This document shows positions 6,637 through 14,060 of a DNA stretch of 18,877 nt, piece by piece. How positions within the stretch are numbered: the stretch's first letter is position 1; each line of letters begins with the position of its first letter. Location: positions 1 through 18,877 of the forward strand of contig CALXKG010000208.1 in assembly GCA_944388825.1 (NCBI GenBank), given 5' to 3'. The notes below the pieces were generated by a model that worked only from the letters and a program-made list of their open reading frames with translations, did not search any database and had not been told where the DNA came from. Made by a program: the position numbers and the translations under genes. This DNA is from an uncultured Clostridia bacterium (lineage in GTDB: Bacteria > Bacillota > Clostridia > Oscillospirales > Ruminococcaceae).

Positions 6637-7632
6637 ATGTCCAAAGTTATCCCAGGTTCGGGCGGCGACCGGTATATCCCGGCCTGCGCACGCACGGGCG
6701 CAAAATCCGCCGTCTATTTCACCCGCGACCTGTCGGCTGAAGGGCTGTTAAAGGCCTATGCGAAAATCGCCTCCCGCCTTTCCGGCAAGGTCGGCATCAA
6801 ACTGCACACCGGCGAACCCCACGGCCCCAACATCATCCCCCGGCCCTGGGTCGAGAAGCTGGTAAAAGAACAGCTTCCGGACGCCGCCATCGTCGAGACC
6901 AACACCTACTACGACGGCGACCGGTACACGACCGAAGACCACTTGAAAACCATCGCCACAAACGGCTGGACCTTCTGTCCGGTCGATATCATGGACGCCG
7001 AAGGGAGCCTGCCGTTCCCGGTGAAGGGCGGCAAATGGTTCACCGAAGTGGAAATGGGCAAAAACCTCGCAAACTACGATTCCCTGCTGGTCCTGACCCA
7101 TTTCAAGGGCCACTCAAAAGGCGGGTTCGGCGGGTCGAACAAGAACATCGGCATCGGCTGCGCCGGCGGCCAGACCGGCAAGAAGGCGATCCACACCACC
7201 CCCGGTTCCGACGATATGTGGGATATCTCCTATGAAGAGTTCATGGAACGGATGACCGAATCGGCCAAAGCCGTCGCCGACCACTTTGGGGACAGGATCG
7301 TCTACATCAACGTCATGCGCAATATGTCGGTCTCCTGCGACTGCGAAGGGACGGCTGCCGAGCCGGTCGTCACCCCGAACGTCGGGATCCTCGTTTCGGA
7401 CGACATTCTGGCGATCGACCAGGCCTGCGTCGACCTGGTCTACGCGATGACCGGGGAGCAGAACCACGCCCTGGTCGAACGGATCGAGTCCCGGCACGGC
7501 CTCAGGCAGCTCACCTACATGAAAGAGCTGGGGATGGGCAACGACCTGTACGATCTCTATGACCTGGACAACGGCGAAGCGCCGCTCACGCCTGCGGACG
7601 CCGTCCGGGATGTAAAGCCCTTTACCGAATAA
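6637..7632 (+). CDS. DUF362 domain-containing protein
   Basis: A 331-residue cytoplasmic protein of the DUF362 family. Family features are the opening strand and segment GKVGIKLHTGEPH (residues 50-62), the VETNTYYDGDRYTTEDH stretch, and the Gly-rich THFKGHSKGGFGGSNKNIGIGCAGGQTGK at about 153-181. Many members carry an extra ferredoxin domain with two [4Fe-4S] motifs; none is visible here, so this is the short form. The biochemical activity of the family is not established to my knowledge. The ATG follows AAGGAGGA (6623-6630). The unit has its own 19-bp-spacer promoter (6561-6591) and a clear terminator (7701-7730). The promoter suggests induction by a MerR-type regulator, perhaps under electrophile, thiol or metal stress, which is inference. 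Confidence 0.87.
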   Translation: MSKVIPGSGGDRYIPACARTGAKSAVYFTRDLSAEGLLKAYAKIASRLSGKVGIKLHTGEPHGPNIIPRPWVEKLVKEQLPDAAIVETNTYYDGDRYTTEDHLKTIATNGWTFCPVDIMDAEGSLPFPVKGGKWFTEVEMGKNLANYDSLLVLTHFKGHSKGGFGGSNKNIGIGCAGGQTGKKAIHTTPGSDDMWDISYEEFMERMTESAKAVADHFGDRIVYINVMRNMSVSCDCEGTAAEPVVTPNVGILVSDDILAIDQACVDLVYAMTGEQNHALVERIESRHGLRQLTYMKELGMGNDLYDLYDLDNGEAPLTPADAVRDVKPFTE

Positions 7633-7700
7633 GCAAGACCTCTCCCCTGTTATGGGGGCCATATTTTTCCTCACCTTTTTACTGATTTTGCCTGATTTTT

Positions 7701-7730
7701 GCCCGGGATGCCCTCCCGGGCGCTTTTTTT
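7701..7730 (+). terminator. Terminator of the DUF362 gene
   Basis: GCCCGGGA (7701-7708) pairs with TCCCGGGC (7714-7721) around a 5-base loop, followed by GC and seven T. It faces the convergent terminator of the sugar transporter operon. Confidence 0.9.
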
Positions 7731-7753
7731 GCGGAAAACCGGAAAACAATAAC

Positions 7754-7784
7754 AAGAGCGCCCCGGAAGATCCGGAGCGCTCTT
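7754..7784 (-). terminator. Terminator of the sugar transporter operon
   Basis: A 13-bp stem (7754-7766 with 7772-7784, one G-U in the minus-strand RNA) closes a 5-base loop. On the minus strand a broken T-rich run (TTGTTATTGTTTT) follows. It lies about 40 bases after the stop of the solute-binding protein gene. Confidence 0.82.
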
Positions 7785-7823
7785 TCCACAGAAAACCAGG
7801 TGGTTGTAAGAAAGCTGGCAGGC

Positions 7824-9458
7824 TTATCTCGCGAGATAACGGTCGTAAGCAGCCTGGGTGATGGCAATCGCCTCATCGATGCCCATCGACGCGATATCGC
7901 TCATGTAGGTATCCCATTCGGTGTCGATATCCAGAACACCGGTGATGAACTGGGTGGTCTTCTCCTGGACATAGGTGTCGACGTCGCCCATGATGTCGGC
8001 GCGGTCAACAGACTCGTCCTGGGTCAGCGACAGGGTCGGGAGGGTCCAATCCTGGCCGGCCGCGCTCCAGACGTCGTAAGAGGTGACGTCCTTCTCGGGG
8101 ACGGAAGCGAGCTCACGGGTCCAGTCGTAGTAGCAGGCGACAGAAGAAGGCGGCATCAGGAAGCTGCCCTGTGCCTGCGAGAAGGAGAAGTCCTCGTTGG
8201 CAAGGACCTTATCGGTGAAGACGGGGTTGCCGGAATCGTCGAGGGTGTAGGTATCGCCCTCAACACCGTAGTTGGCCAGCATCGAGCCTTCGTCGCTGAA
8301 GAGGTAGTCCAGCCATCTGAGCGAGAGTTCCCAGTTGTCGCTGGTCGCCGAGAGGGTGGTGGTAATGCCGACGTAGGTATCGCGGTAACGGATGTGCAGC
8401 TCGTCGCCCTCGTTCTGGACAGGCGGGGTGATCGGGACGATGTACATATCCGGGTCTTCGGAAGACGCCTCATACAGGGACGGCATCGTGTACATCGAGA
8501 TCCAGGCGCCGGTCTTGCCGGTGATGACGGAGGTCATATCGACCATAAACGCGCTCTGGGTCATGAAGTCGGGGTCGATCAGGCCCTTTTCGAACCAGTC
8601 GTGCATCATCGTGACATACTGCTTCCAGTTCTCGCTGTAGGGGCCGTACATGACCTTGCCGTCCTCGCCCAGCTGCCAGGTGCCGATAACGCCGTAGCCG
8701 GCCGCCATGCCGCCGGTCATCGTATCGGTGCCGTTGAAGGTGACGCTCAAGGGAGCGGTCGCGCCCATCTGGTCCTTAAACGCAGTCAGGACTTCTTCCC
8801 AGTCGGCGTAGGTCACAGGCATATCCAGCCCGCACTTTTCCAGCCAGTCCTGGCGGATCTGCATACCCAGCCAGGGGCCCTGCGGCTCGGTGTAGAGGGC
8901 GTAGATGGAGGCGATCCGGCCGGAGTCGGTAACGGTATCGATCTGGGCCTGCGGGTCAGCGGCGAGGCGCGCGCTGTAGTTGGGCATATACTCGGGGACC
9001 AGGTCGGTCAGGTCCAGGAAGTATCCGTCGTCGATACCGGCGTCCATGCCCTCAGAGTAATACTGGGAGCCGTAGAACATATCCGGCAGCTGGTTGGAAG
9101 CGATCATCAGGTTGAAGTTGGTCAGGGTATCCGCGGAAGAGGACATCTGCCATTCGATGTGCACGCCGGTCTTTTCTTCCAGAGCCTGGAAGAATTCGTT
9201 GTCGTTGTAGTCGGTGACGACGATGGAAGCGTTGGCGTCCAGCGAAATAAAGTAGGACAGGGACTCGCCGTCGGCCAGCGGCAGCTGGACTTCCGTCGGC
9301 TCGGTGGGGGTCTCCGCAGCGGTGCCGCCGTTGTCGGAAGCGGCGGTGCCGTTATCGGCGGCGGGGGTAGAACCGGAATCGTCCGAACCGCAGGCGGCGA
9401 GGGACGCAGTCATCATGGCGGCCAGCAGGAGCGCCAGCAGTTTCTTGGAAGTTCTCAT
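7824..9458 (-). CDS. Extracellular solute-binding lipoprotein of a carbohydrate ABC importer
   Basis: A 544-residue substrate-capture protein of the large (LplA/YtcQ-like) sugar-binding group. It would be anchored by lipid to the outside of the membrane and deliver an oligosaccharide to the two permeases encoded just upstream. Residues 1-22 are a signal peptide (basic MRTSKK, hydrophobic core, then LAAC with C23 as lipidated cysteine). A Ser/Thr/Asp/Gly-rich linker (24-56) follows, then the binding lobes, which are rich in Trp and Tyr as usual for sugar binders. The ribosome site is AAGGAGG in the minus-strand leader. It is last in its operon, behind a GC-rich hairpin (9505-9534) and before a terminator. 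The ligand is not readable; the nearby GH3 gene suggests a beta-linked oligosaccharide. Confidence 0.92.
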   Translation of the reverse strand: MRTSKKLLALLLAAMMTASLAACGSDDSGSTPAADNGTAASDNGGTAAETPTEPTEVQLPLADGESLSYFISLDANASIVVTDYNDNEFFQALEEKTGVHIEWQMSSSADTLTNFNLMIASNQLPDMFYGSQYYSEGMDAGIDDGYFLDLTDLVPEYMPNYSARLAADPQAQIDTVTDSGRIASIYALYTEPQGPWLGMQIRQDWLEKCGLDMPVTYADWEEVLTAFKDQMGATAPLSVTFNGTDTMTGGMAAGYGVIGTWQLGEDGKVMYGPYSENWKQYVTMMHDWFEKGLIDPDFMTQSAFMVDMTSVITGKTGAWISMYTMPSLYEASSEDPDMYIVPITPPVQNEGDELHIRYRDTYVGITTTLSATSDNWELSLRWLDYLFSDEGSMLANYGVEGDTYTLDDSGNPVFTDKVLANEDFSFSQAQGSFLMPPSSVACYYDWTRELASVPEKDVTSYDVWSAAGQDWTLPTLSLTQDESVDRADIMGDVDTYVQEKTTQFITGVLDIDTEWDTYMSDIASMGIDEAIAITQAAYDRYLAR

Positions 9459-9504
9459 TGTAAAAGGTTCCTCCTTAAAAAATAGGTTGGAATGTATCGG
9501 ATAA

Positions 9505-9534
9505 CCGGCGGGGCCGGATATACCGCCCCGCCGG
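9505..9534 (-). other. Intercistronic GC-rich hairpin between permease and binding-protein genes
   Basis: CCGGCGGGGC at 9505-9514 and its exact complement at 9525-9534 form a 10-bp perfect stem with a 10-base loop, in the gap between the second permease and the binding-protein gene. No T run follows on the minus strand, so it is not a typical terminator. Such hairpins in transporter operons can protect the downstream segment from decay and so raise binding-protein output; that role here is inference. Confidence 0.7.
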
Positions 9535-9548
9535 GCATCACAGCGGAT

Positions 9549-10451
9549 TTAGCCTTTGATCGCGCCGATCATGACGCCGGATTCAAAGTACTTCTGGATG
9601 AAGGGGTAGAAAATGAAGATCGGGACAGTCGAGACGATGATCGTGCAGTACTGGGTCAGCTGCCGGTAGAGCGCCGTGTCGCCCGTCTCTGTCGAGGAGG
9701 TGACGGTACCGGTCGCCGCCTGGTCGGAAGCGGTGATCAGGATCTCGCGGAGCACCAGCTGCAGCGGGAATTTGTCGCGGGTGCGCAGGTAGATCATCGC
9801 GTTGAACCAGGAGTTCCAGTTGCCGATGACGAAGTAAAGGATAACGGTCGCCAGCGTCGCTTTGACCAGCGGCAGCATGATCCGGAAGAGGATGGTCATC
9901 CGGCCGGCGCCGTCCAGCATCGCGGACTCTTCCAGGCTCGCCGGGACGTTCTGAAGGGCGGTCCGGACGAGGATCAGGTTAAAGGCGTTCATGCAGGTGG
10001 GGATGATCAGCGCCCAGCGGGAATCGTACATATCCAGCGTCTGGGTGACGAGGATGTAGGAAGGGATGATGCCGCCGGAGAAGAGCATCGTAAACGAAAT
10101 ACCCAGCATGACCGGGTTGGCCCAGAGGAATTCCTTCCGGGAGAGGGCGTAGGCGCCCATGACCGTGAGGAGCATACCCAGGGCGGTGGAAGCGATAACA
10201 TACAGGAAGGTGTTGGCGTAGCCGGTCCAGATGTTCTTGTTTTCAAAGACCAGCTGGTAGCCGGTTAAGTTAAAATCGTTGATCCGCCAGATAATACCCG
10301 ACTGGTTGAGGACCCAGCCCGCATCCGAGAAGGAAGCGCAGAAGACGTGCCAGACAGGCGCCAGGCAGGCGACGATGACGAAAGCAAAGAAGATGATGTT
10401 GATAAAATTGAACACCCTGCTTCCGATGGATTTGTTTCTGACCATTGCCAT
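9549..10451 (-). CDS. Carbohydrate ABC importer permease, LplC/YtcP type
   Basis: A 300-residue inner-membrane permease with about six transmembrane helices (first at about 16-36). The cytoplasmic EAA loop is clear: ASLEESAMLDGAGRMTILFRIMLP at 171-194, which contacts the ATPase. It pairs with the permease encoded immediately upstream (19 bases away) to form the channel. Two starts are possible, M1 and M3; M1 at 10451 is kept, with AAAGGAG 11 bases before it. No ATPase gene lies in this operon, so a shared MsmX/MsmK-type ATPase encoded elsewhere is expected, as is usual for this importer class. Confidence 0.93.
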   Translation of the reverse strand: MAMVRNKSIGSRVFNFINIIFFAFVIVACLAPVWHVFCASFSDAGWVLNQSGIIWRINDFNLTGYQLVFENKNIWTGYANTFLYVIASTALGMLLTVMGAYALSRKEFLWANPVMLGISFTMLFSGGIIPSYILVTQTLDMYDSRWALIIPTCMNAFNLILVRTALQNVPASLEESAMLDGAGRMTILFRIMLPLVKATLATVILYFVIGNWNSWFNAMIYLRTRDKFPLQLVLREILITASDQAATGTVTSSTETGDTALYRQLTQYCTIIVSTVPIFIFYPFIQKYFESGVMIGAIKG

Positions 10452-10470
10452 TGCGATTTACACTCCTTTC

Positions 10471-11430
10471 TCAGAACAGGCTGGATTCGGTAAACTTCTT
10501 ACTGAGGGAGTTGGAGATGACCAGCAGCGCGAAGTTGATGACCGAGTTGAACAGGCTGACCGCGGTCGAATAACCGTAGTCGGCTTCCTGTAAGCCCATC
10601 CGGTAGACGTAGCTGGAGATGATGTCAGCCGTCTCGAAGACCTGGGAGTTGTAGAGCAGGATGGTCTTTTCATACCCGACGCTCATCATCGAACCGACCT
10701 TGAGGATCAGCATGATCATGATGGTGCCGATAATACCGGGGATGGTGACATGGATGATCCGCTGGAAGCGGTTGGCGCCGTCCATCTCCGCCGCCTCATA
10801 GAGGCTCTTGTCGATGCCGGCCAGCGCCGCGACATAGATGATGGAGCCGAAGCCGACCCCCTGCCAGATGTCCGAAAGGATGTAGATCGGACGCCATGCG
10901 CTGGGCAGGCTCAGAAGGTTCGCGTAATCGCCGGTGATCGCGCCGACAAGCGAGGTGATCGCGCCGTCCGACTCGCAGAAGTCGATGATGATACCGGCGA
11001 CGACGACCATTGAGATAAAGTTGGGCATATAGGAGATGGTCTGGACGGTCCGTTTGTACTTCTGGGAGCTCAACTCATTTAAGAGGAGCGCGAAGATGAT
11101 CGTGACCGGGAAAACGACGACCAGCTGCAGGCCGGACAGCCACAGGGTATTGCGGATGACGCGCCAGCAGTAGACCGACGTAAAGAAGGTCTCGAAGTTC
11201 TCCAGACCGACAAAGTCGGAACCGAACAGCCCGAGGTTCGGCTTGTAATCCTCGAACGCCATCAAAAGGCCGACCATCGGGATGTAGCAGAAGACGACGA
11301 AGAAGATGATCGTCGGCAGCAGCATAAGCATCAGCGGCCAGTTCTTGACAAAGTCCCTTTTGATGTTGTGCCAGGAATACTTGCGGTAGGTTTTTCCGCC
11401 GGATAGCGGAACAGCAGCAGTTTTTTGCAT
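10471..11430 (-). CDS. Carbohydrate ABC importer permease, LplB/YteP type
   Basis: A 319-residue inner-membrane permease, first gene of the importer operon. It starts with a cytoplasmic tail (about 1-30), then the first helix WPLMLMLLPTIIFFVVFCYI at 31-50, and a further five or so helices. The EAA loop is SLYEAAEMDGANRFQRIIHVTIPG at 209-232. The open frame extends to 11478, but the ATG at 11430 is preferred because AAGGAAGGG stands 5 bases before it; the longer version would begin with 16 residues unlike the family and would overlap the promoter. The segment WRVIRNTLWLSGLQLV is typical of LplB-like permeases. The transported sugar is unknown. Confidence 0.93.
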   Translation of the reverse strand: MQKTAAVPLSGGKTYRKYSWHNIKRDFVKNWPLMLMLLPTIIFFVVFCYIPMVGLLMAFEDYKPNLGLFGSDFVGLENFETFFTSVYCWRVIRNTLWLSGLQLVVVFPVTIIFALLLNELSSQKYKRTVQTISYMPNFISMVVVAGIIIDFCESDGAITSLVGAITGDYANLLSLPSAWRPIYILSDIWQGVGFGSIIYVAALAGIDKSLYEAAEMDGANRFQRIIHVTIPGIIGTIMIMLILKVGSMMSVGYEKTILLYNSQVFETADIISSYVYRMGLQEADYGYSTAVSLFNSVINFALLVISNSLSKKFTESSLF

Positions 11431-11468
11431 CTTAGCCCTTCCTTTCCTTGGGGGTTTTGTGTAGTTCC

Positions 11469-11497
11469 AGTATAGCAATCCGAAAAGAATTTAGAAA
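11469..11497 (-). promoter_or_regulatory. Promoter of the sugar importer operon
   Basis: On the minus strand TATACT (11469-11474) is preceded by TGC, an extended -10. A poor -35 (TTTCTA, 11492-11497) stands 17 bases upstream. A good -10 with a weak -35 fits a promoter that needs an activator, plausibly the adjacent AraC protein. The AT-rich stretch upstream (about 11500-11570) contains two GAATT-led near-repeats 18 bases apart that could be its site; this is weak evidence. Confidence 0.6.
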
Positions 11498-11580
11498 GAG
11501 CCAATCATCGCGTAACGGAAAAGTCAAAATTCGGTCATAAATTTCAATTCCGATTTTTGATTTTCCCGGGAAATGGGCGC

Positions 11581-11613
11581 AAAAAAAGGCCATGCAGGTG
11601 TCTGCACAGCCTT
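11581..11613 (-). terminator. Terminator of the AraC regulator gene
   Basis: A 12-bp stem (11586-11597 with 11602-11613, two G-U pairs in the minus-strand RNA) closes a four-base loop and runs into seven T on the minus strand. It separates the regulator transcript from the importer operon. Confidence 0.88.
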
Positions 11614-11638
11614 TCCTTCATTAAAATAACCAAAAAAC

Positions 11639-13843
11639 TTACTGGTTCCCGGCATACTGCCCGGGAGTAACGCCCTCATAGCGCTTGAAGGCGCGGATCA
11701 TCGCCCGCGACTCGATATAGCCGGTCTTTTCCGCCGTCTCCCGGACGGTCATGCCGCCCTGCAGCAGCGCCTTGGCATGGCGGAGGCGGACCAGGTGGAT
11801 CTCGTCCAGCAGGCCATGGCCGGCGGCGTTTTTAAACCGGCGGCTGAGGGTGGAAAGGGAGAGGGAAAGATGATCGGCCACCATACTGGCGTTCAGGGCC
11901 GGGTCCTGGTAATTGGCTTCGATATACTGCCGCACCGTCTCCACCAGCTGGGCGTTCCGGTCGGGGGCAGGCGGCGCCTTGGCCAGCGCCGCCCCTTCCT
12001 CGATGGCGGCGAACATCTCCCGCAGCAGCCTGGACTGGTCGCCGCCGGAGGATCCGCCGGAAATCTCCCGCAGGTACGCTCCCCCGCCGTCCGGAAGCAT
12101 CGCCGCCAGCATCTGCGCCAGGCCGGTCACCCGGTTGCGGACAACCCAGCCCACAACGCCGGGCGCTTCCAGGTCTTCCCGCAGGATCGTCTCCAGCGAT
12201 TCCCGCGCCCGCGGGAAATCCCCCGCCTGCAGCTGCACCGCCAGTTCCCTGGCGTGCGCGGGATAGAGGCTGACAAATCCGCCGGCCTCGCCCTGGTTCA
12301 GCCGGACGCCCGGCTGGCGCTGGCGGCCCCAGTAGGCGTCTTCCCGGTAAAGCCGCTGTACCTCCTCCCAGGCCGCGGGCCCTTCCCGGAGGCTCCGGCA
12401 GGACGGCCCCGCATAGCAGGCGACCGCGAGGGAAAGGGCCTGCTCGGTCATGCGGACGGCGGTATCCAGCTTATCTATAACCCCCCCCTCCGGGGTTTCC
12501 TGCACCGCAAACACGACGCAGTCTTCAATCAGTATACTGACGCCGTCCCGGTCTTCCAGCAGGATCTCCTCCAGGATATTGCGGACGGCAAAATAAAGCA
12601 TCTCCAACGTCTCGGCATACCGGTTTTTGGGGACGTTGCGGAAAAACTCCGAACTCTCCGGCCGGATGAGCGAAAAAAGGACCAACCGGTAGGGCTGCCC
12701 GTCCTCGATATACTGGGAGAGGGCGGAGGAATCGCTGGAAAAGCCCAGCAGGTAACGGCTGATATACCGGGCCTGCCGCTGGGCGTCCGACTGGGAGAGG
12801 CGGTTCTGCAGCCGGTCCTTCTCATCGGCGATCGACTGCAGCGCCCGCTGGACGCTTTCAAAGGAATTGAGGTCGGGGTTTGCGGCGCAGCGGGCACGGA
12901 CAAAGTCCAGCACCTTCTGGTAGGGGGACCAGCTGCGGCGGCTGAAAAAGATGCTGGCGGCGATGCCGAACAGGACATAGATCAGGATCTCACAGAGGAT
13001 CTGGATCTGCAGCAGCCGCACCCCCTGGTAATACTCCGCCTGCGCGGTCAGGAAGCCGTACTGCATATCGCAGACCTCCGACGGTTCCAGCATATAAACA
13101 TAGGCGCCGCCGTCCAGGGTCAGTTCCCCCTGCGGCTGGCCATCCTCCATCCGCCGCACCGCTTCCCCGGTCAGCGGGCTGCCGAAGATCTTGACGCCGC
13201 CCTGCATCAGAAAGATCTCCGAATTTTCCCCTTCCCACTGGAGCAGGTTCCAGGGCACCCGCATCAGCAGCCCGACGCAGGCGAGCCTTTCCTTATAATC
13301 GGGGGTGTACAGGTTGCAGCTGACCAGCAGGTAGGTCAGCCCTTCCCGGTCTACCACCGGCTGGACCGTATAACTGTAGTTTTCCCCCGCTTTGAGCAGC
13401 GCCGCCGCAAAAACCTGATAGGGGATGTCCACACTTTCGGAATAGAGGTCGATGACGTCGGGGCTGTAGCCGCGGGACTCGCTGACCAGCCGCCCGCTGC
13501 GGCAGAAAAAGACAAAGGCATGGGTGATGGCCTGCTGCTGGCGGCGGGAGTTGAGCAGCGTTTCGATCACCTGCTCCTGCAGCAGCGTATCCGCGTCGGA
13601 AAAATCATACCGCTCCGCCAGGTGGGTAATGGTCGAATCCGCCAGCAGCACCCCCGCGGTGCTGGCCGCATCGCTCAGCTTCTGGTCGGTTTCCCGCTGG
13701 ATGCTGACGACGACGCTTTCCTGGTCGGAAAGGATCGAATCCTGCACCCCCCGCTCCAGCCGGACGGTGGTATACAGCGAAAGCAGCAGCGGGATCAGGC
13801 AGACCAGCAGATAGGAGGTCAGCAGGCGGCGGTAGAGTTTCAT
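11639..13843 (-). CDS. Membrane-anchored AraC-family regulator with extracytoplasmic sensor domain
   Basis: A 734-residue one-component regulator. Transmembrane segments lie at about 7-27 and 279-300. Between them about 250 residues face outside and probably form a Cache-like sensor for a sugar or sugar-protein complex. After the second helix come a coiled linker (about 305-365), a divergent middle domain, and the AraC DNA-binding domain at about 631-734: two helix-turn-helices, ASMVADHLSLSLSTLSRRFK and TVRETAEKTGYIESRAMIRAFKRYEGVTPGQY. This is the YesN-like arrangement seen beside Lpl-type importers, but sensor and DNA-binding parts are in one chain. A GTG at 13867 is in frame but lacks a ribosome site; ATG 13843 follows AAGGGGG. 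It probably activates the importer operon and the GH3 gene. Confidence 0.9.
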   Translation of the reverse strand: MKLYRRLLTSYLLVCLIPLLLSLYTTVRLERGVQDSILSDQESVVVSIQRETDQKLSDAASTAGVLLADSTITHLAERYDFSDADTLLQEQVIETLLNSRRQQQAITHAFVFFCRSGRLVSESRGYSPDVIDLYSESVDIPYQVFAAALLKAGENYSYTVQPVVDREGLTYLLVSCNLYTPDYKERLACVGLLMRVPWNLLQWEGENSEIFLMQGGVKIFGSPLTGEAVRRMEDGQPQGELTLDGGAYVYMLEPSEVCDMQYGFLTAQAEYYQGVRLLQIQILCEILIYVLFGIAASIFFSRRSWSPYQKVLDFVRARCAANPDLNSFESVQRALQSIADEKDRLQNRLSQSDAQRQARYISRYLLGFSSDSSALSQYIEDGQPYRLVLFSLIRPESSEFFRNVPKNRYAETLEMLYFAVRNILEEILLEDRDGVSILIEDCVVFAVQETPEGGVIDKLDTAVRMTEQALSLAVACYAGPSCRSLREGPAAWEEVQRLYREDAYWGRQRQPGVRLNQGEAGGFVSLYPAHARELAVQLQAGDFPRARESLETILREDLEAPGVVGWVVRNRVTGLAQMLAAMLPDGGGAYLREISGGSSGGDQSRLLREMFAAIEEGAALAKAPPAPDRNAQLVETVRQYIEANYQDPALNASMVADHLSLSLSTLSRRFKNAAGHGLLDEIHLVRLRHAKALLQGGMTVRETAEKTGYIESRAMIRAFKRYEGVTPGQYAGNQ

Positions 13844-13875
13844 ATTGGCTGGTTTCCCCCTTTGCACCAGATTTT

Positions 13876-13913
13876 CAGGGCAATATGACGGATAAATGAA
13901 AAAATTGGCCCTG
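13876..13913 (-). repeat. Inverted repeat in the 5' leader of the AraC gene
   Basis: CAGGGCAAT (13876-13884) faces ATTGGCCCTG (13904-13913), a 9-bp stem with one bulged base in the minus-strand leader RNA. A further CAGGGCAA copy lies at 13955-13962, between the -35 and -10 boxes of the promoter. Three related motifs around one promoter could be binding sites for autoregulation. Confidence 0.45.
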
Positions 13914-13940
13914 TAATTTTACCTTTTCGCATTTCAATTT

Positions 13941-13970
13941 ATTATAACACAATACAGGGCAAGCTGTAAA
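13941..13970 (-). promoter_or_regulatory. Promoter of the AraC regulator gene
   Basis: On the minus strand TTTACA (13965-13970) and a perfect TATAAT (13941-13946) are 18 bp apart. Transcription would begin near 13934, giving a leader of about 90 bases before the ATG at 13843. Confidence 0.8.
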
Positions 13971-14002
13971 TACCTTTTTTATCTTTTGCCGGGCCACCGC
14001 GC

Positions 14003-14040
14003 AAAAAACGTCCGGCGCCATCCAAAGACAGCGCCGGACG
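14003..14040 (-). terminator. Terminator of the GH3 gene
   Basis: CGTCCGGCGC and its exact complement (14009-14018 and 14031-14040) form a 10-bp stem with a 12-base loop, followed by six T on the minus strand (14003-14008). It lies about 20 bases after the GH3 stop and makes that gene a separate unit. Confidence 0.92.
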
Positions 14041-14060
14041 CCGTATGGGAAAAAAGGAGA

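Noticed and set aside
7800..9485. Long open frame on the plus strand opposite the binding protein
   Set aside because: It overlaps the terminator of the opposite operon and has no ribosome site. The minus frame has a lipobox and a solute-binding protein sequence.
11431..11478. Longer start of the first permease at 11478
   Set aside because: The added 16 residues would overlap the -10 box and have no ribosome site. ATG 11430 has an excellent one.
13844..13867. GTG start of the AraC regulator at 13867
   Set aside because: There is no ribosome site before it. The purine-rich AAGGGGG inside this stretch fits the ATG at 13843 instead.
11777..13888. Long open frame on the plus strand opposite the AraC regulator
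   Set aside because: It has the same low-complexity composition and no start signals, while the minus strand encodes a clear AraC domain and membrane helices.
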